Shown: piece by piece, positions 11,841 to 24,445 of the stretch
Layout of the letters: every line of letters starts with the position of its first letter
How positions within the stretch are numbered: the stretch's first letter is position 1
Program-made: the position numbers and the translations under genes
The notes under the pieces: model-generated
Database searches by the model: none
Told to the model about the DNA's origin: nothing
What the model saw: only the letters and a program-made list of their open reading frames with translations
NCBI GenBank assembly: GCA_036186865.1
Contig: AP025055.1
Coordinates: 1,876,959-1,940,958 of the forward strand
DNA: 64,000 nucleotides
Reading direction: 5' to 3'
Origin: Eustoma russellianum
Lineage: Eukaryota > Streptophyta > Magnoliopsida > Gentianales > Gentianaceae

Positions 11841-12239
11841 CGACTACCAGACGAACCTAAAAGTCTAATGAGAATCCTGTGTAGGCTCCATGGACAAGTT
11901 GCCCTAATCAGGGGTTGGAGTGTAATGCCTTATTCCACACTCGAAAAAGAAGAAAACAAATACATATACATAAGTTTGAACCTATAGAATTAATGTAAAG
12001 TTGAGTTAGCTATTTTCGGACAATAAAAAATAAACACTGAAAATTGACATTAGTATTAACATACATATAATATCGTCACCAAACTTATAACCGAAGCGTT
12101 ACATTCAGGATTTGACTCCTCTTCTAGTGTAGCCGTACGTGGACATAAAAACAAGTTCAAAAGTCAAAGATTATTTCTAAAATACCCGCAGATTATTTAG
12201 AGATGGTAATTTTATCATGCAACTGATACAAATACAATA

Positions 12240-12415
12240 ACAACAAGAATCATATCCAGTATATCCCAACAACAACAATAGTTATCTCTAGGGTCTGGAG
12301 AGGTTGAGAAACAGCCAAACAGTATCTTCATCTTAACAGATAGAGAGTTTGATTCCATTGAGACACCCGGCTCTATATATATACCTGCACAGATAGCATA
12401 ATAATAAGAATATTT
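12240..12415 (+). repeat. S2 Au-like SINE copy
   Basis: Has CCAGTATATCCCAACAACAA, CTAGGGTCTGGAGAGG, GATAGAGAGTTTGATTCC and CCCGGCTCTATATATATACC in order, with the CATAATAATAAGAATA tail. Confidence 0.6.
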
Positions 12416-12664
12416 ACTATTGAAGAGATTTTATTAAACATAAATGCAACGGACAAAAATAGATACGTTTAAAATTTACCCAGTACCCCTGAAGGTGATG
12501 TATACATGTGTAACAGACTATAATAATTGGATGGTCTCAATCAAAACCGTCTACAGTCTATCCTTGGAGGAGCATTAATATCAATTAACTATGAGACCTT
12601 AATCTAGGACTTGTCCATATATAATATAACCTAAAAGCCACGCGTAAGTCTTAATTATATATAT

Positions 12665-13080
12665 TGAAGTGATTGACATTTTCGGTCTCGTATTTGGCAA
12701 AGTCTGGAGAAAGACTGGATCGAGATGTACCTAACCTTGATCGAGATGTACCTAACTTTACCTTACAATTTGTATAAGAGGCTGTTTCCGCGGCTCAAAC
12801 ATGTCTAAGAGGCTGTTTCCGCAGCTCAAACTTGTAACATCGAAATCACAAAGCAGCAATCTTATCCATTGTTTCAAGTCACGTCATCATATATTGAAGT
12901 GATGGTGATCGATAAATATCAAGGCAGTTTCCGCGGATCAAACCTGTCTAAGAGGCTGTTTCCGCGGCTCAAACTTGTAACATCGAAATCACAAAGCAGC
13001 AATCTTATCCATTGTTTCAAGTCACGTCATCATATATTGAAGTGGTGGTGATCGATAAATATCAAGTTTGAAAGTGACAT
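12665..13080 (-). repeat. S3 SINE with internal tandem duplications
   Basis: A minus-oriented S3-like element in which a block running from CTAAGAGGCTGTTTCCGC to GGTGATCGATAAATATCAAG occurs twice (about 12806-12923 and 12948-13064). A shorter repeat of TGATCGAGATGTACCTAAC also occurs twice near 12718 and 12738. The two long blocks are nearly identical, so the duplication is recent relative to the element. Confidence 0.55.
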
Positions 13081-13420
13081 GAATAAAATGCTCATGTAAA
13101 ACGTCAAAAAAAAAAATTTGTAATTTGGGAAGGTGCCAATAAACTCATCTTTATCCTTAATGATTTGGTTAATTGTCACCCATAGCTTTTTGCCAAACTT
13201 ATGCTAATCAACTTTTACTCTTATCAAAGTAAAGGTGATCTGGTGGAACTCCAATGTCATAAAAAGATGATTTAGAAATTCTGAGGATAATTATTTTGAA
13301 TGTGACAATGTTGTGTTGTAGTTTTGTTATTTGTTTGAAGTGTTTGGCGTGTTAATATTATTTAGGATAAAAAGAATAGATACATTTTTATGAATTGATT
13401 GAGTAGACTATTTGTTTGTT
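13081..13420. other. Intergenic, no gene recognised
   Basis: AT-rich spacer between repeats; no open frame or repeat match seen. Confidence 0.4.
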
Positions 13421-13424
13421 CCGT

Positions 13425-13670
13425 TGGATTTCACGAACTGTTCGAGTTCGGTTTGTGTTCGGTTCGTATTCATTCGGTAATTATTTGTTAACGAGTTGAA
13501 CTGTTCACGAACTGTTTGCCTCGTTTAAATAGTTATAAGGTTATCGAGCAGATTCGAATAAATTTTAAAGTTTGTTTAGCTAAACGAACCGAACCGAACA
13601 GCTCGTTTATCTTAACGAATCCGAATTCAAAAACTTAGTATTCGGTTTGGTTTGGTTCGTAAACACCCCT
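13425..13670. mobile_element. hAT-type MITE (H family)
   Basis: Ends in GGTTCGTAAACACCCCTA and has the family interior (GTTCGAGTTCGG, CGAACCGAACCG). The left end is degenerate (GTTGGATTTCACGAACTG). Confidence 0.55.
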
Positions 13671-13728
13671 AATTGGGATCCTGGATAATAAAGTGTTTAG
13701 TCATATGAGTGACAACCACTATTAGGGC

Positions 13729-14019
13729 TGTTAAGCGAACCGAACGGTTCGCAAATAGTTCGAGTTCGATTCATATGTGATTCAAGTTCGTTCGTTAATT
13801 TTATTTAAACGAGCCAAGTTTAAAAATCTCATTAAGTTTTGTTTACCTAAAAGAGCCAAACTGTTCGGCTTGTTTAGACAGTTATAGTGTTTTCGGTCTG
13901 AATACGAAGCAATTTTAAAATGTGTTACAGTAAACAAGTCGAGCAGAACAGTTCGTTTATCTAAACGAATCCGAATTCAAAAACTTAGTATTCAGTTCGG
14001 GTCGGTTCGTTAGCGCCCC
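13729..14019. mobile_element. hAT-type MITE (H family)
   Basis: Ends TAGGGCTGTTAAGCGAACCG and CGGTTCGTTAGCGCCCCTA, with the family interior. The flanks CCACTATT and CCACAATT may be an imperfect 8-bp duplication offset by one base. Confidence 0.65.
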
Positions 14020-14226
14020 TAGCCACAATTGCATGTATAAAAAGGAAAATTGATATTATATTCAGTGTTAATTAATTGTAAATAATTTAACTTTAAATAA
14101 AGGATTATTTTTGTCTGGAACAGAAGATAATTCAAAACAACAATAACCGTAGGATGCATACATCATCTTCTAAGTGAACAAGCAAAATTTTACGAACTCT
14201 TCTCTTCTAGGGTAGGAAGGAGGGAG

Positions 14227-14532
14227 TAGGGCTGTTGAACGAAGGGAACAGTTTGCGAACTATTCGAGTTCAAGTTTGTGTTCGGTTCGTATTCGTTCAG
14301 TAATTATTTATTAACGAACCAAATTCAAACAGGTATTCGGGTTCGTTTAGTTAAACGAGCCAAACTATTCGCGAATTGTTCAGCTCGTTTAAACAGTTAC
14401 AAGATTATCGAGCCAAACTCGAACCAATTTTAAAGTTCGTTTGGCTAAACAAACTGAGCCGAATAGTTCATTTAGTTAAACGAATTCGAATTCAAAAACC
14501 TAATAGTCGGTTTGGCTCGGTTCGTTAACATC
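14227..14532. mobile_element. hAT-type MITE (H family)
   Basis: Left end TAGGGCTGTTGAACGAAGGG; right end CGGTTCGTTAACATCCTGA. The interior matches the copy at 13729 in order. Confidence 0.6.
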
Positions 14533-14977
14533 CTGAGGGAGTTCTTCTTTATTAGTGAGAACGAGCCGCTGACAATCAAAACCGGGTTGATATGAAAAAA
14601 CGAGTAATGTTTTTACAACATGAATTTGAAAGTATAAATTCAGAACATGAATGAGGTAAAACAATAAAGAATAGAAAGATAGTGTAAAAATATATATACT
14701 CTAAGTTTCTAACATTATTTTTTTTTATGGGTCCATTTTATTTATGTTCTAATACTCATACTTTTAGTTCATCCTTTTTTTTTTTTTTTTGGCAACAGTC
14801 CACAAGAATAGAAACTTAACTTTTCAGGCTTCAATAATTGAATTAAACTCTTTAAGGTCTCAAAAAAAAAAAATGGGATAACGGTATAAGAGGTTTAAAA
14901 TAAATATATTGTAAAATGGTTATAGAGCATCATTGTCCGGAACAAATAATAGTTATGAATGGATACATATATGAAGA

Positions 14978-14996
14978 GGGGGGGGGGGGGGGGGGG
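14978..14996 (+). repeat. Poly-G run (19 nt)
   Basis: Nineteen consecutive G residues. Length is unreliable in most sequencing data. Confidence 0.8.
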
Positions 14997-15483
14997 ATTT
15001 GTATAGGTATAGATTCAAAATAAGGTGTACAAGTAATTCTTTGGTCTATTCATACAGATATTTCTTTTTAATCTAGTTTCAAATTTTGATTTGCTAAAGA
15101 TGATAATAGCATAAAACTAGTTTGACGGATTGACTTAATCATGTTGGATCTTGATCGATTCTGTTTTTTATGAACCTTTTGGAACCCTGATTATAATAAA
15201 AAAAATAATTATCAATAAATTTTTAATTCACCTTTTTTTTCCTTTCATCCTTCTCTGCCTTGAGGGGGAAAAAATTCTCAGGAAGAAAAAAATATATGTA
15301 GTGTTAATGTTGAGGGAGACATAAGAAATTCCCTTAGCACCATCTTAGGGTCCGGATCCCCTCGTCGTAAGGGAATAATATGTGACCTGATAACACGTGA
15401 CAGTAAAGAATATGATAAAACTATGTGAGAGATGTCCAACAAAACATGTGAAACTGGATGAGAAATGTAACTAATATGTTAAA

Positions 15484-15669
15484 TAGGGGTGTTAAGCGAA
15501 CCAAACAGTTCACGAATTGTTCGAGTTTTATTCATATTTGATTTGCGTTCGTTCGTTAATTTTACTTAAACGAGCCAAATTCGAACTGTTTAATTAAACG
15601 AATCCAGATTCGAAAACTTAATATTCGGCTTGGTTCGGTTCGGTTTGGTTCGATTCGTTAACATCCCTA
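15484..15669. mobile_element. hAT-type MITE with perfect 8-bp target duplication
   Basis: A 186-bp member flanked by ATGTTAAA at 15476-15483 and 15670-15677. Ends TAGGGGTGTTAAGCGAACC and GATTCGTTAACATCCCTA. It is shorter than the other copies, probably by internal deletion. Confidence 0.85.
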
Positions 15670-15677
15670 ATGTTAAA

Positions 15678-16454
15678 GGAATCCCATCCGACCCTCTTAA
15701 TTGGAAATTTAACAAATGCAAGTGTCTTTGCGTGTGAAAACTTAGTAAAAGTCTCTTCAACTTTTGCATGTTCCATCAAAGTAGATGAGGGGTACGTCAA
15801 AAGAATAAACGTGAGAAATCTAACCCAGTTTCTTTTGGGATAAGAGATCATCTGGTTGATGGCCGCCAAATGTACAGCATTGCATTCTCAGAGTAATTGG
15901 TGTTAGAACCAGATTGCTCTCCTTATTTGTATCATTCACAATGCTTTTTGGGTTGAGTCGGTGAGAATATCTAAGCTATGAAATGACTTTTTGCTCCAAG
16001 TAAATTGGTATTAGAATTTTCTGAAATTCACGACTCTCTAACTTGAAAGAAGATGAGAAAAGAGGGAAAAATTGGGACCTTAGGCCACAGACTGTTTTTA
16101 CACTTAGATTTATGTACGAAACTTCATTTGCATACGAAATTTAGCACACCAAACTTCAACAATATTTTAGACAAATAAACATTAATATCATGAGTATTAT
16201 AAGGGGAAAAATGTTCCAAGATACGTAAAATGCAAGTTTCTCCTTGAAGTGCGTTGCCTGCAAATTAAAGGGTTTTAATTTCTAAAATTTAGCACGCTAA
16301 ACTTCAACAATAAATTTATAAATTAGATGGTTAAACCATGCGCTTGAGGTATTCAAGCCCCTTCTCAAGTCGTCATGTTTATTGTGAGTGGGTGGTAGGA
16401 AATTCACCACTATTTTCAACATGCCACGATTACCGATTTAATTATAGAGCCTCA
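15678..16454. other. Intergenic, no gene recognised
   Basis: No open frame with a recognisable domain. The short minus-strand frame at 15869-15618 overlaps the MITE and carries no motif. Confidence 0.4.
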
Positions 16455-16710
16455 TCTTAAACAACAACATTACCTCATTGTTGTCTATGGTAGAATATGG
16501 GGAGTCGGATGTACGCAACTATACTCATGTATTAGATAGTCATAAATTAAGTATGATTAGTTGTTACATTGAGATTACGCATTTGAGCAGCGGAAACAAC
16601 CTCTTGCACAAAGAATAGAGTAAGACTATACATTAGATTACGAAACGATCCGACCTTTCCTCAGACCTTATACAAATACAGAAGCCTAGTATACGCTTTA
16701 GTTGTTACAA
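16455..16710 (+). repeat. Truncated S1 SINE joined to an S3 SINE
   Basis: 16455-16535 is the S1 5' part (AACAACAACATTACC, GAGTCGGATGTACGCAAC, ATGTATTAGA). It runs directly into an S3 element with a GAGCAGCGGAAACAACCTCTT segment, ACATTAGATTACGAAACGATC and AGAAGCCTAGTATACG. Confidence 0.5.
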
Positions 16711-17748
16711 GACTAATTATATATATAGGAAACATATGGATCAGCTGTTTTGACCTATCCCCCTTGTTTTTATTTAGCCAAATCTTATGTGGCATTATAT
16801 CATTGTGATACTAGTTGATCGATGACCAACATTAAATTTCTACAAAGCACCATGGGGGTTTATAGACTAGTGTGTTGGAGCCATTGATGCTAGCATGTAT
16901 TGAATGGTGGTGATTCCGTTTTTTTTTTTCCTTTTTTGGTGGTTGGAGAAAAACAACCTTTATTAATTCCATTAAGATCAGCCATGACAACTGAGAAAAA
17001 TGAGAGTACATGATAAGGGGAAAATGACTAGACGAGCCCTAACTAGTCGATGCAGCATTTACTAAACCAAGCTTTAACGTATAGATGTGCAGAAACATTC
17101 CAAGCTCACCTTATTAGGAAAAAAAATTGTTGCAAACTCATTCGCATAAGATATTGTCTCCTGAAATAGGCCGTCAATGGTGAATAGTCAGCAACTGGAT
17201 TGGCTTCTAAATCACGCCTGTTTGATTAATGTGTGTACCTAAACGTGTTAAATTCTTTCTTTTTGTGGTAGTAACTAGGGTATCCATCGCTAACAACATT
17301 GACTAATCCTCTCGCTGTGGGTGCTCTTTTAAGAGGTAAACAGTTAGCCACGAAATGTGCTTCACCACTACGCTGCACATGGTGATAAAACCTGTTAAAT
17401 TCTTGTACCCAAATTACTTCTGTATATTAGTCACAAACTAGCCATTCCAATTTAAAACTCGTCCATTGATAGCCTTCGAATAAACATTTCGCCGACCCAA
17501 ATAGTTTGAACGAAATTGAATGAGATAGAAAAGAAGGTTGTCTAAAGGGAATATCACCAGTACTGTTGGCCCAAAAACACACAAGAAAAGCAAAATATCA
17601 TTTCTGTTAACCTCTATCCCATAGCCTCTAATATAGTTGTCTACCTAGTAAAGGAGAAAATCGACAGACTTTATTATACTTGATCGTCAAAATGCGCCAT
17701 ATTTACCATTTGAAAAGGTGGAAATTCTTCAATAAACCAGTCACTTAC
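16711..17748. other. Region downstream of the CCCH-like gene
   Basis: No gene recognised. It presumably includes the 3' UTR of the minus-strand gene that ends at 17749, but no clear polyadenylation signal can be chosen from several AT-rich candidates. Confidence 0.35.
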
Positions 17749-18849
17749 TTAGGGACAAATCTCTGCAAATACTGGTAATCTTTTCGTTTGTGAAGGACAG
17801 TAGAGAACAGATTGTATATATGCATCGATTGCATCCCGAGAGGGAGGATCATCACTTGGAGCAGAAAGTAAAGCCATCTGAATACCATCATCCAGGGGAC
17901 ACCAATCCTTGTGAGTATAGGAATTTGTGGTGTCGCTATTGCGGTTGTTGGTTGTTCTTTGTGGTTCAATTGGTGAGACATGTCCGACTTCAACAGACTG
18001 AACATTTGCTGCAGGTGATCCCTCAACTAAGCTGAGGGAAGCTGTTGCCTTATACAGGTCCATATGTGACTTCTCTCCATCAGTGCATGAGACTGAACTA
18101 ACCTCCTTGCAAAGCTGTCCCTATGGAAACCACAGCAAGTGAGCAATATAGATATATTTCGCAAAGTAATTTTTATTTGTTCAATTGTACAATAAAATTC
18201 AGATATCTGCGTACTTCTGATTTGAAATTAGTCAAGTTGCTCTTCCCATGCTGCTCTTCCATTACACGAGTGAACTGTAAGATTGAAATATGAAAAGAAT
18301 TGCAGCTTTGTAGGGGAGGTATCTATAGTTCAATTTCAGAGCTCGTAAGGTTGTCAGAACTACTGGTATCCTATTTTAATGATATACATATAGCTGAACA
18401 ACTGGGGTTTTAGGGATTATTTGAAAGAATAATATCAAATATATTAAACACACAAATAGCCCAAGATACAAATGTGTTCATTACTTAAGGTTCCGCAAGC
18501 GAATTACTGACAGTGTTATGTTTAGCAGGAGACGAAAGTTGGGATCCCTGAAAAGTACCCAACTTGCTTTGACACATCAGTTTTCTTAGTGAAATGTAAA
18601 GACGGGTAAACTGTAGTCCATCACTTGGAAGGTTAGACAATAGATGCAGCCTGGAAACAAATGTTCTCAACAACAATAACACTACTTAAACATTTTCTGA
18701 TTACGTGAGGCTGACTATATAAATTAATCATTTCTTTTGTACTTTACTTTTTTTTTTGTTTTGTTCTATTACTTTTCATTTTTTTAATCGTAGCATAAAT
18801 TCTATCCTCTTTGTGTGTCTACTACACCTAATGCATAATATGCATCTTT

Positions 18850-21200
18850 TAAAATTATCATATTATGTCAACCGTGATTTCGGTCTTAAATACCTAAAAT
18901 TTTCACTTAAATCTTATACCATCTATATGGCATCGGCTACATGAATCAACTGTCTCTACTATGCTTCATCTATAACTAAAGCAAATAAGTGCAGACTTAA
19001 TGCAGATCCTTGGTGTAAATCCTCTATAATATAAAACTCTAGGCTTAGCCCTCCTGAAATCGATACGCTTGTCATGGCATTCTCACACATGCATTTAATA
19101 ATTTCTATATATATTACTCTAACATTTTTCTTTTCAAGCACTCTCTATAGAATCTCTTGTGGAACTTTATCATATGCTTTTTACAAGTCAATAAAAACTA
19201 TATGCAAATCCTGCTTCTTCTCTCAATATTTTTTTATTAATCTTCTCAAGAGATTAATATCCTCCATTATGGACCTTCCCGGCATAAACCCAAATTGATT
19301 TTAAGGTACAATAGTCTCTTTGCAAAGTCTCTTCTCAATCACTCGGTTCAAGAGCTTCATTGTTCGACTCATTAACTTAATACCTCTATACTTTGCAGAA
19401 TCTTGTATATCTCATTTGTTTTTATACAGAGGTACTAAAATGTCTTTCTCCATTGGTCAGAATTTTTTCGGTCTTCACAATCTTATTAAAAGGATTTGTG
19501 AGCCACATAATACCTTCTTTCCCTAGACATTTTCAAGCCTTAATTGGAATACCGTCAGGTCGAGACGCTTTAATATTTTTCATCTTTTTCAAAGCATTCT
19601 TTCTACATTTGCCAATTGAACTCTCTTACTATATGTTAAGTTTCTATCCTCTTCAGAATTATGTAACTCGCTCAATACGAGTTCATCTCCAACTCACTCA
19701 TTAAAAAGTTTCTCAAAATATCTTCTTCATCTATCTTTTATTGCTCTTTTGTCTACTAAAATCTTACTATCTTCGTCTCAAATGTTTTTAGCTTGAGTCC
19801 CTTGTCTTCATTTCTCTCGCTCTAGCAATTTTATACACATCGGTATGTTTAACTTCTTCCTTAGCAAGCCTATATTTTTCCCAAATCTCTTGGTTCCAAT
19901 AAAGTTAAAGTGTCTTATAACTAGTTCTCTTTATTTTTACTTTGTGTTGCGCTTCTTCATTTCACCACTAAGATTCTTTATTTGCAAGTGCTCGACCTTT
20001 TGACTCGCCAAGTAAATTTATTACTATTTTCTTTTTCTTTATCTAATATTACTTTTCTAAAATATGTTTGCTTAGCTTCTTTCAAATTCTACCATTTTAT
20101 CTTGGGTTCTATAGGCCTTTGTTTTTTCAATTTTCTATGTTGGATATAGACATCCAACACTACAAGATGTTACATTGTTAAACTTTCTTCTGGGATCACT
20201 AAATTGTCTTTACTAGCTCTTCTGTCCCTCCAAGTCATGAAATATTTTATCTGCAACTTATTTGGCTCACATTTGAATGTAATCAAGTGTTCATCTCTAT
20301 TTTGGAAAAATATATTAGTTATTAAGGTCATACACCATTGCGAAATCCAAAATTGATCCTCCTTAATCGTTCATGTTTCCAAAACCATTTCCATCATGTA
20401 CCTCATTGTAATCCTTATTCTTTTTATCTATATAACCATTTAAATCTTCTCCTATAAATGTCTTCTAACCTATTTGAATTTCACGCGCTACGTCTTCTAA
20501 ATCTTCCAAAAATTGAACATTTATAACCTCATTTAAATCCATTTGAAGAATATAAATATTGACTGTTTCTTTTCCAAACATCAACTTAAAAGCTATAGTT
20601 CTATCTCATTTCCTAATACTAATATTATTTGGTCTCTTAATGAGGCATCTATAGTAACCCTAACTCTATTTTTTGCTTATCATATTCTAAGTTGTCCAGC
20701 ATCTTAGTCTTCTCACCTATCCACTTTGTCTCTTACAAAAATAAAATATTTACTCTTTTTCTTAACATTGGGATGAGATCTCCTCACCGCGCGGTGAGTC
20801 ACCGCGCGGCCCATGACGCGACATGTGGCTGCAGTAGGGGGTGGTGAGGCTGAATGAGGGTTACTCTCACCCAGCCTCACCACCCCCACTTTTTGCCATG
20901 TGTCGCGCGGTCACGCATGCGGTGAAGAAGGAGCGGTGAGGGAATCCTATCCCCTTAACATTGTGTCTTCTATCTCCATTATCTTCCTCGATAGAGTTCC
21001 AATGTTCTATGGTCCTTGTCTAATACTCGTATCTAACCTAGTATTTTATTTCTTAGTATCTAACTTACGACCTAAGAACGCTTGCTTATTTTTTGATGCA
21101 TCCAAGTTCTCTATGAGATGCATCGATCCTAACTCAATTATTGCCGCATTTAGACTATGTGATAGAGACCTTGCTTATTTGACACTACATCCAAGCCCCA
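18850..21200 (-). pseudogene. Decayed RTE-type LINE (endonuclease and RT)
   Basis: Read on the minus strand with many stops and frame changes. The 5' part gives WNIGTLSRKIMEIEDTM (endonuclease N-terminus, near 20985), and further on MWRDRRASKDNLVIPEESLT-like endonuclease sequence near 20200. RT follows: GIKLMSRTMKLLNRVIEKRL (near 19370), NQFGFMPGRSIMEDINLLRR (near 19270), KAYDKVPQEIL (near 19160) and LHQGSALSLHLFALVIDE (near 18970). The FADD catalytic box is not readable. The order and motifs match the RTE-like LINEs that are common in plant genomes. It is co-oriented with the CCCH-like gene and lies between its first and later exons. Confidence 0.75.
20771..20954. mobile_element. Foldback MITE (F1) inserted in the LINE
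   Basis: Flanked by TTAACATTG at 20762-20770 and 20955-20963 (9 bp, perfect). Arms GGTGAGGCTGAATGAGGGT and ACCCAGCCTCACCACCCCC form a central hairpin. It is the same family as 10004. It splits the LINE endonuclease reading frame, so it is younger than the LINE. Confidence 0.8.
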
Positions 21201-22865
21201 GCAAATGCAGTGATCATTGTTGAGACAGTGCATTCGGACCATACAGTGTGTTCCATATGGAGAACATCCTAGCATTAGCGCAATTTTTTGTTTGATCCAT
21301 AATCATGTTCAGTAGCAACGACAATCTTGTAATTACACTAAACAAAAATTTTGAAGGAAAATGAAGAATGGGTATTTGGAAGACTGGAGAAGCAACTGAA
21401 TTGTCATCAGATGCTTGTTAATAGTGAGAAGCATACTTTGAAATTGCTGCAGATTATTGGGGCATAAAGGACCGAAATCTTCAAGCTATGCCAAAGAAAA
21501 TTCAGACGTTGCCTCAAGTACATGATGCCCTAAGCTTATGAGCAGCTAGGTCACTGTATGAAATCATTACCCAGAAACAAAAATATAAACGTGCTTCGAC
21601 CAAACATGAGTTTTCCCATATAGTCCATCTTTGGTGCTTCATGATTATATTGCAGTAAGGACAAAGCCATTCTGAGTCAATGATATCTAATGCAGAAATG
21701 ATGAAACAATCTTCTATTTTCTCTTGACTACTTTGACAAATAACTATCGAAAACTTGAACACATGGCAGGCACAGAAGAGCACTTCTACGTTCACCAGAG
21801 TGAAACATAAAGTATCATATATGTCAAGGAGAGCAAGAAGACACCGAGCACATGCATCATAGCTTCAACAAGATTGGCATTGCAGGAGAAACAATTTTTC
21901 ATTTCTGATGCATTACACAAACTGTGTTTCTAGTAAATCTATACAGGAAATAATGCTCATAACTTTTTATTTTTTTTCTGGATGTGTTATATCCAGAAAT
22001 TTGGAAAAGGAACAGGGGAATTTTTTTTACCAAGCTAAAGAGATATACAGTAATAAAGCAAATTTAGCATTTCTAGCAAGAGTTAAATAAGCAAAAATGT
22101 AAAAGAACGAATGTGCTGCTGTACTTTCTTTCAGTTTGTCAACCAATTAAATGAATTCAACATTAGAAGCTATTTATTTACAGCTGAAACCAAAAGATGC
22201 TGAAAAACTTGTGAAAGAAAGCAGCTCACCTGAGAGTTGGAACCGAATCGGCCAGTATCAGAATCCTCCCAAAATCGACATTTCTCCATCTTTTCGGAGT
22301 AGCAATTCTCTTTTCCTCCGCTGGATGAAGAAGGCGAGGATAACAACCTCCCCCATGATGATGATAGTGGAGACTTCATCCTCCGTCCTGCACTTCCTTT
22401 AGACTTCCTATCCTTTTCATGGTTAATGAGAATCCCATCGATAACCAGGACGTCCTCCTCCACCCTCATTGGCGTTCTGAACACTGTTGACGACCTTGAA
22501 TGCGGCATCCCAACGTTTTCTATTGAAGTCAGCGGTATGGGCGAGAAGGACCCTCCTCCTCTGCTTCCACTGCTACGGCTTCCAGAACTCCAACCTGTTC
22601 CGCTTCTTATGCTACTGCTGCTCGAGCTCCAAGGCAAATAGTTGACGAACGGAGATCCCAGTCTAGGAGAACAGAATCTGTTTTCTTGCGATGCGTACGG
22701 ATCAAAAATATCAAAATTCGGGTGACGATATTGACCAGGATAAGGACCTCGGGCAATGAAGTTATGCGCATTCAGTTGCAGAGGTGAAACACAGCCGTCC
22801 GATGACTTGACTTTCGGTGCTTTTATACTGCTACTGCTACTTGAATTTCCGCTCGTGCTAATCAT

Positions 22866-23420
22866 GAAGAGTTTCTGCAACAATCATATATCATTGCATA
22901 AAACTCCGAATTCCAAAACAGAATTTAACATAAATCAAAAAAATTGAAAGCTTAATTCACCAATCCACAATAATCGAGTACGGAAACAAACCTTTGGTAA
23001 TTCATCGACGTTTTCTCGAATTGACACCAGAATTTCAAATAATTCGCCCGGTTATATCCTCTAAATACTTATATAACAAAATCAACTTGATCAAAACAAG
23101 TGCAAATATGAAATTAATCATAGAAACACTTCGCGCAGAAACTACGATTAAGCATTCATACACTGTAATTGAACTTCACTTCTTACCAGAAATTTTAGCG
23201 ATAAACGAAATTCTGCAGTAGAATGCGAGTGGACAGACTCAATGACTAGAGAAACGTGAAACTTAAGGTAATGATTTCATCATAGAGAAAGAAACAGAAC
23301 TCGGAGAAAGCGAAATACCTGAAGATCGGAGATAAGGTAGCGGTGGTTTAAACGGCGAAGTCCATACACGTGAATTTTGCGGAAGACTCGTCAAATCTTC
23401 ATCTACTCCTCTGCGATAAC
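22866..23420 (-). other. Likely 5' UTR exons of the CCCH-like gene
   Basis: An acceptor (TTGTTGCAG) ends at 22878, upstream of the proposed start. Further up, CCGATCTTCAG followed by GTATTTCG (near 23320) is a good donor for a leader exon. A possible intermediate exon ends at GAATTACCAAAG followed by GTTTGT near 22993. If retained in frame this would add GELFEILVSIRENVDELPK, but no in-frame ATG precedes it. Exon choices are inference. Confidence 0.35.
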
Positions 23421-23639
23421 TACATAGTCACTCGTATTTATACTGTCCATCCGTTAGCGGCATAGGGATGGATGTAAATTCGAAACGGAAAATTTTTCGC
23501 TTATTGGAATGAAAATAAGGGAACAATGAAAAAGGAAAAAAAGAAAAAAAGGAAGGAAAGAAAAAAGGATAAGCTTCGGTTTGGAACGCGATTATGATCA
23601 GTGACAAAGTCAATGAGAAAATCTTAATAGTACAACCAG

Positions 23640-23835
23640 AAGAATCATATTTATTATATTTTAATGACACTGAAAAAGATAATAGACATTCAAACGATTA
23701 ATACATCTCAAAAGATAAAGAGTTTGTTTTCAGTAAGAACCTCAGCTCCTGAAGAAGATAAGAGACAGTCAAACGATAAATACATCTCAAAAGACAAAGA
23801 GTTTGTTTTCAGTAAGAATCTCAGTACAAGATGTA
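23640..23835 (+). repeat. S2 SINE relic with tandem duplication
   Basis: The segment ACATCTCAAAAGA..AAGAGTTTGTTTTCAGTAAGAA occurs twice in tandem (about 23703 and 23781) and matches the ATAGAGAGTCTGCTTCC part of S2. Confidence 0.45.
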
Positions 23836-24269
23836 CCTGTAACGGAAAAAATCTTAATAGTACCCATCAAATAAAAACTATAAAAATAAAGACGGATCTT
23901 ATTTTACACATTCATCATTATAAATGTCAACTATTTTTTTACATAATGGATCAATTCGTATCTAATAATTAATTACTTATTGACCAGCTACAAAACTCGT
24001 GTGATCGGTTAATAAATTTGTCACAAGAAACTTAATTTATTAGAATAAATAGATGTAGGAATCATAACGTGTTTAATTTATAAATCCTTAAAAGTTGAGA
24101 TATTAGTCAAATTTGATATTATTATCATAAATACTACTTAAAAGACATTTGAGACCAGAATTTGAAACACGATTTATTTGAGATGTCTATAACATATGTT
24201 TGTAAACAAATTCATCCACTCTTCACTGGATTGAATATACAACAACACATATCTAACATATTCAAACAA

Positions 24270-24445
24270 CATTAAAAGTTGCTGATAGGTTCTGGAGAAG
24301 ATGAGAAACAATCAAACAATCAATCTATCTTAAAGGATAAAGAGTTGGAGTTGTTGATAAGTTCTGGAGAAGATGAGAAACAATCAAACAATCAATCTAT
24401 CTCAAAGGATAGAGTTTTCGGTTCCAACGAGACTGTTTTTTCACT
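24270..24445 (+). repeat. S2 SINE relic with tandem duplication
   Basis: TTCTGGAGAAGATGAGAAAC plus the following CAATCAAACAATCAATCTATCT occurs twice (about 24289 and 24362), matching the GTCTGGGGAGGGT part of S2. Confidence 0.45.

Larger units (their letters stand above)
17749..22865 (-). pseudogene. Probable CCCH zinc-finger gene, decayed or interrupted
   Basis: Three coding pieces are visible. The first (22865-22230; proposed start MISTSGN, donor GTGAGC) is Ser/Gly-rich and contains GPYPGQYRHPNFDIFDPYAS and VEEDVLVIDGILI. It ends in KCRFWEDSDTGRFGSNSQ, which resembles the start of a plant CCCH finger, but two expected Cys positions read Gly and Ser. Two downstream exons join in phase 0: 18274-18215 (20 codons; acceptor TTACAG, donor GTACGC) and 18120-17749 (124 codons with TAA). 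The last contains DWCPLDDGIQMALLSAP and ends RLPVFAEICP, a C-terminus I associate with the same family. The rest of the fingers was not found. An open piece at 18660-18485 may be another exon. A decayed LINE lies between the halves. It may be an intact gene with a diverged finger and a LINE-bearing intron, or a pseudogene. Family assignment is moderately sure. Confidence 0.5.

Noticed and set aside
14978..14996. Poly-G run as a G-quadruplex control element
   Set aside because: A single homopolymer run next to no gene; its length may be a sequencing artefact.
21514..21795. 93-codon minus-strand frame as a zinc-finger exon of the CCCH-like gene
   Set aside because: Its Cys spacing fits neither CCCH nor another finger I recognise, and splice sites around it do not keep the frame.
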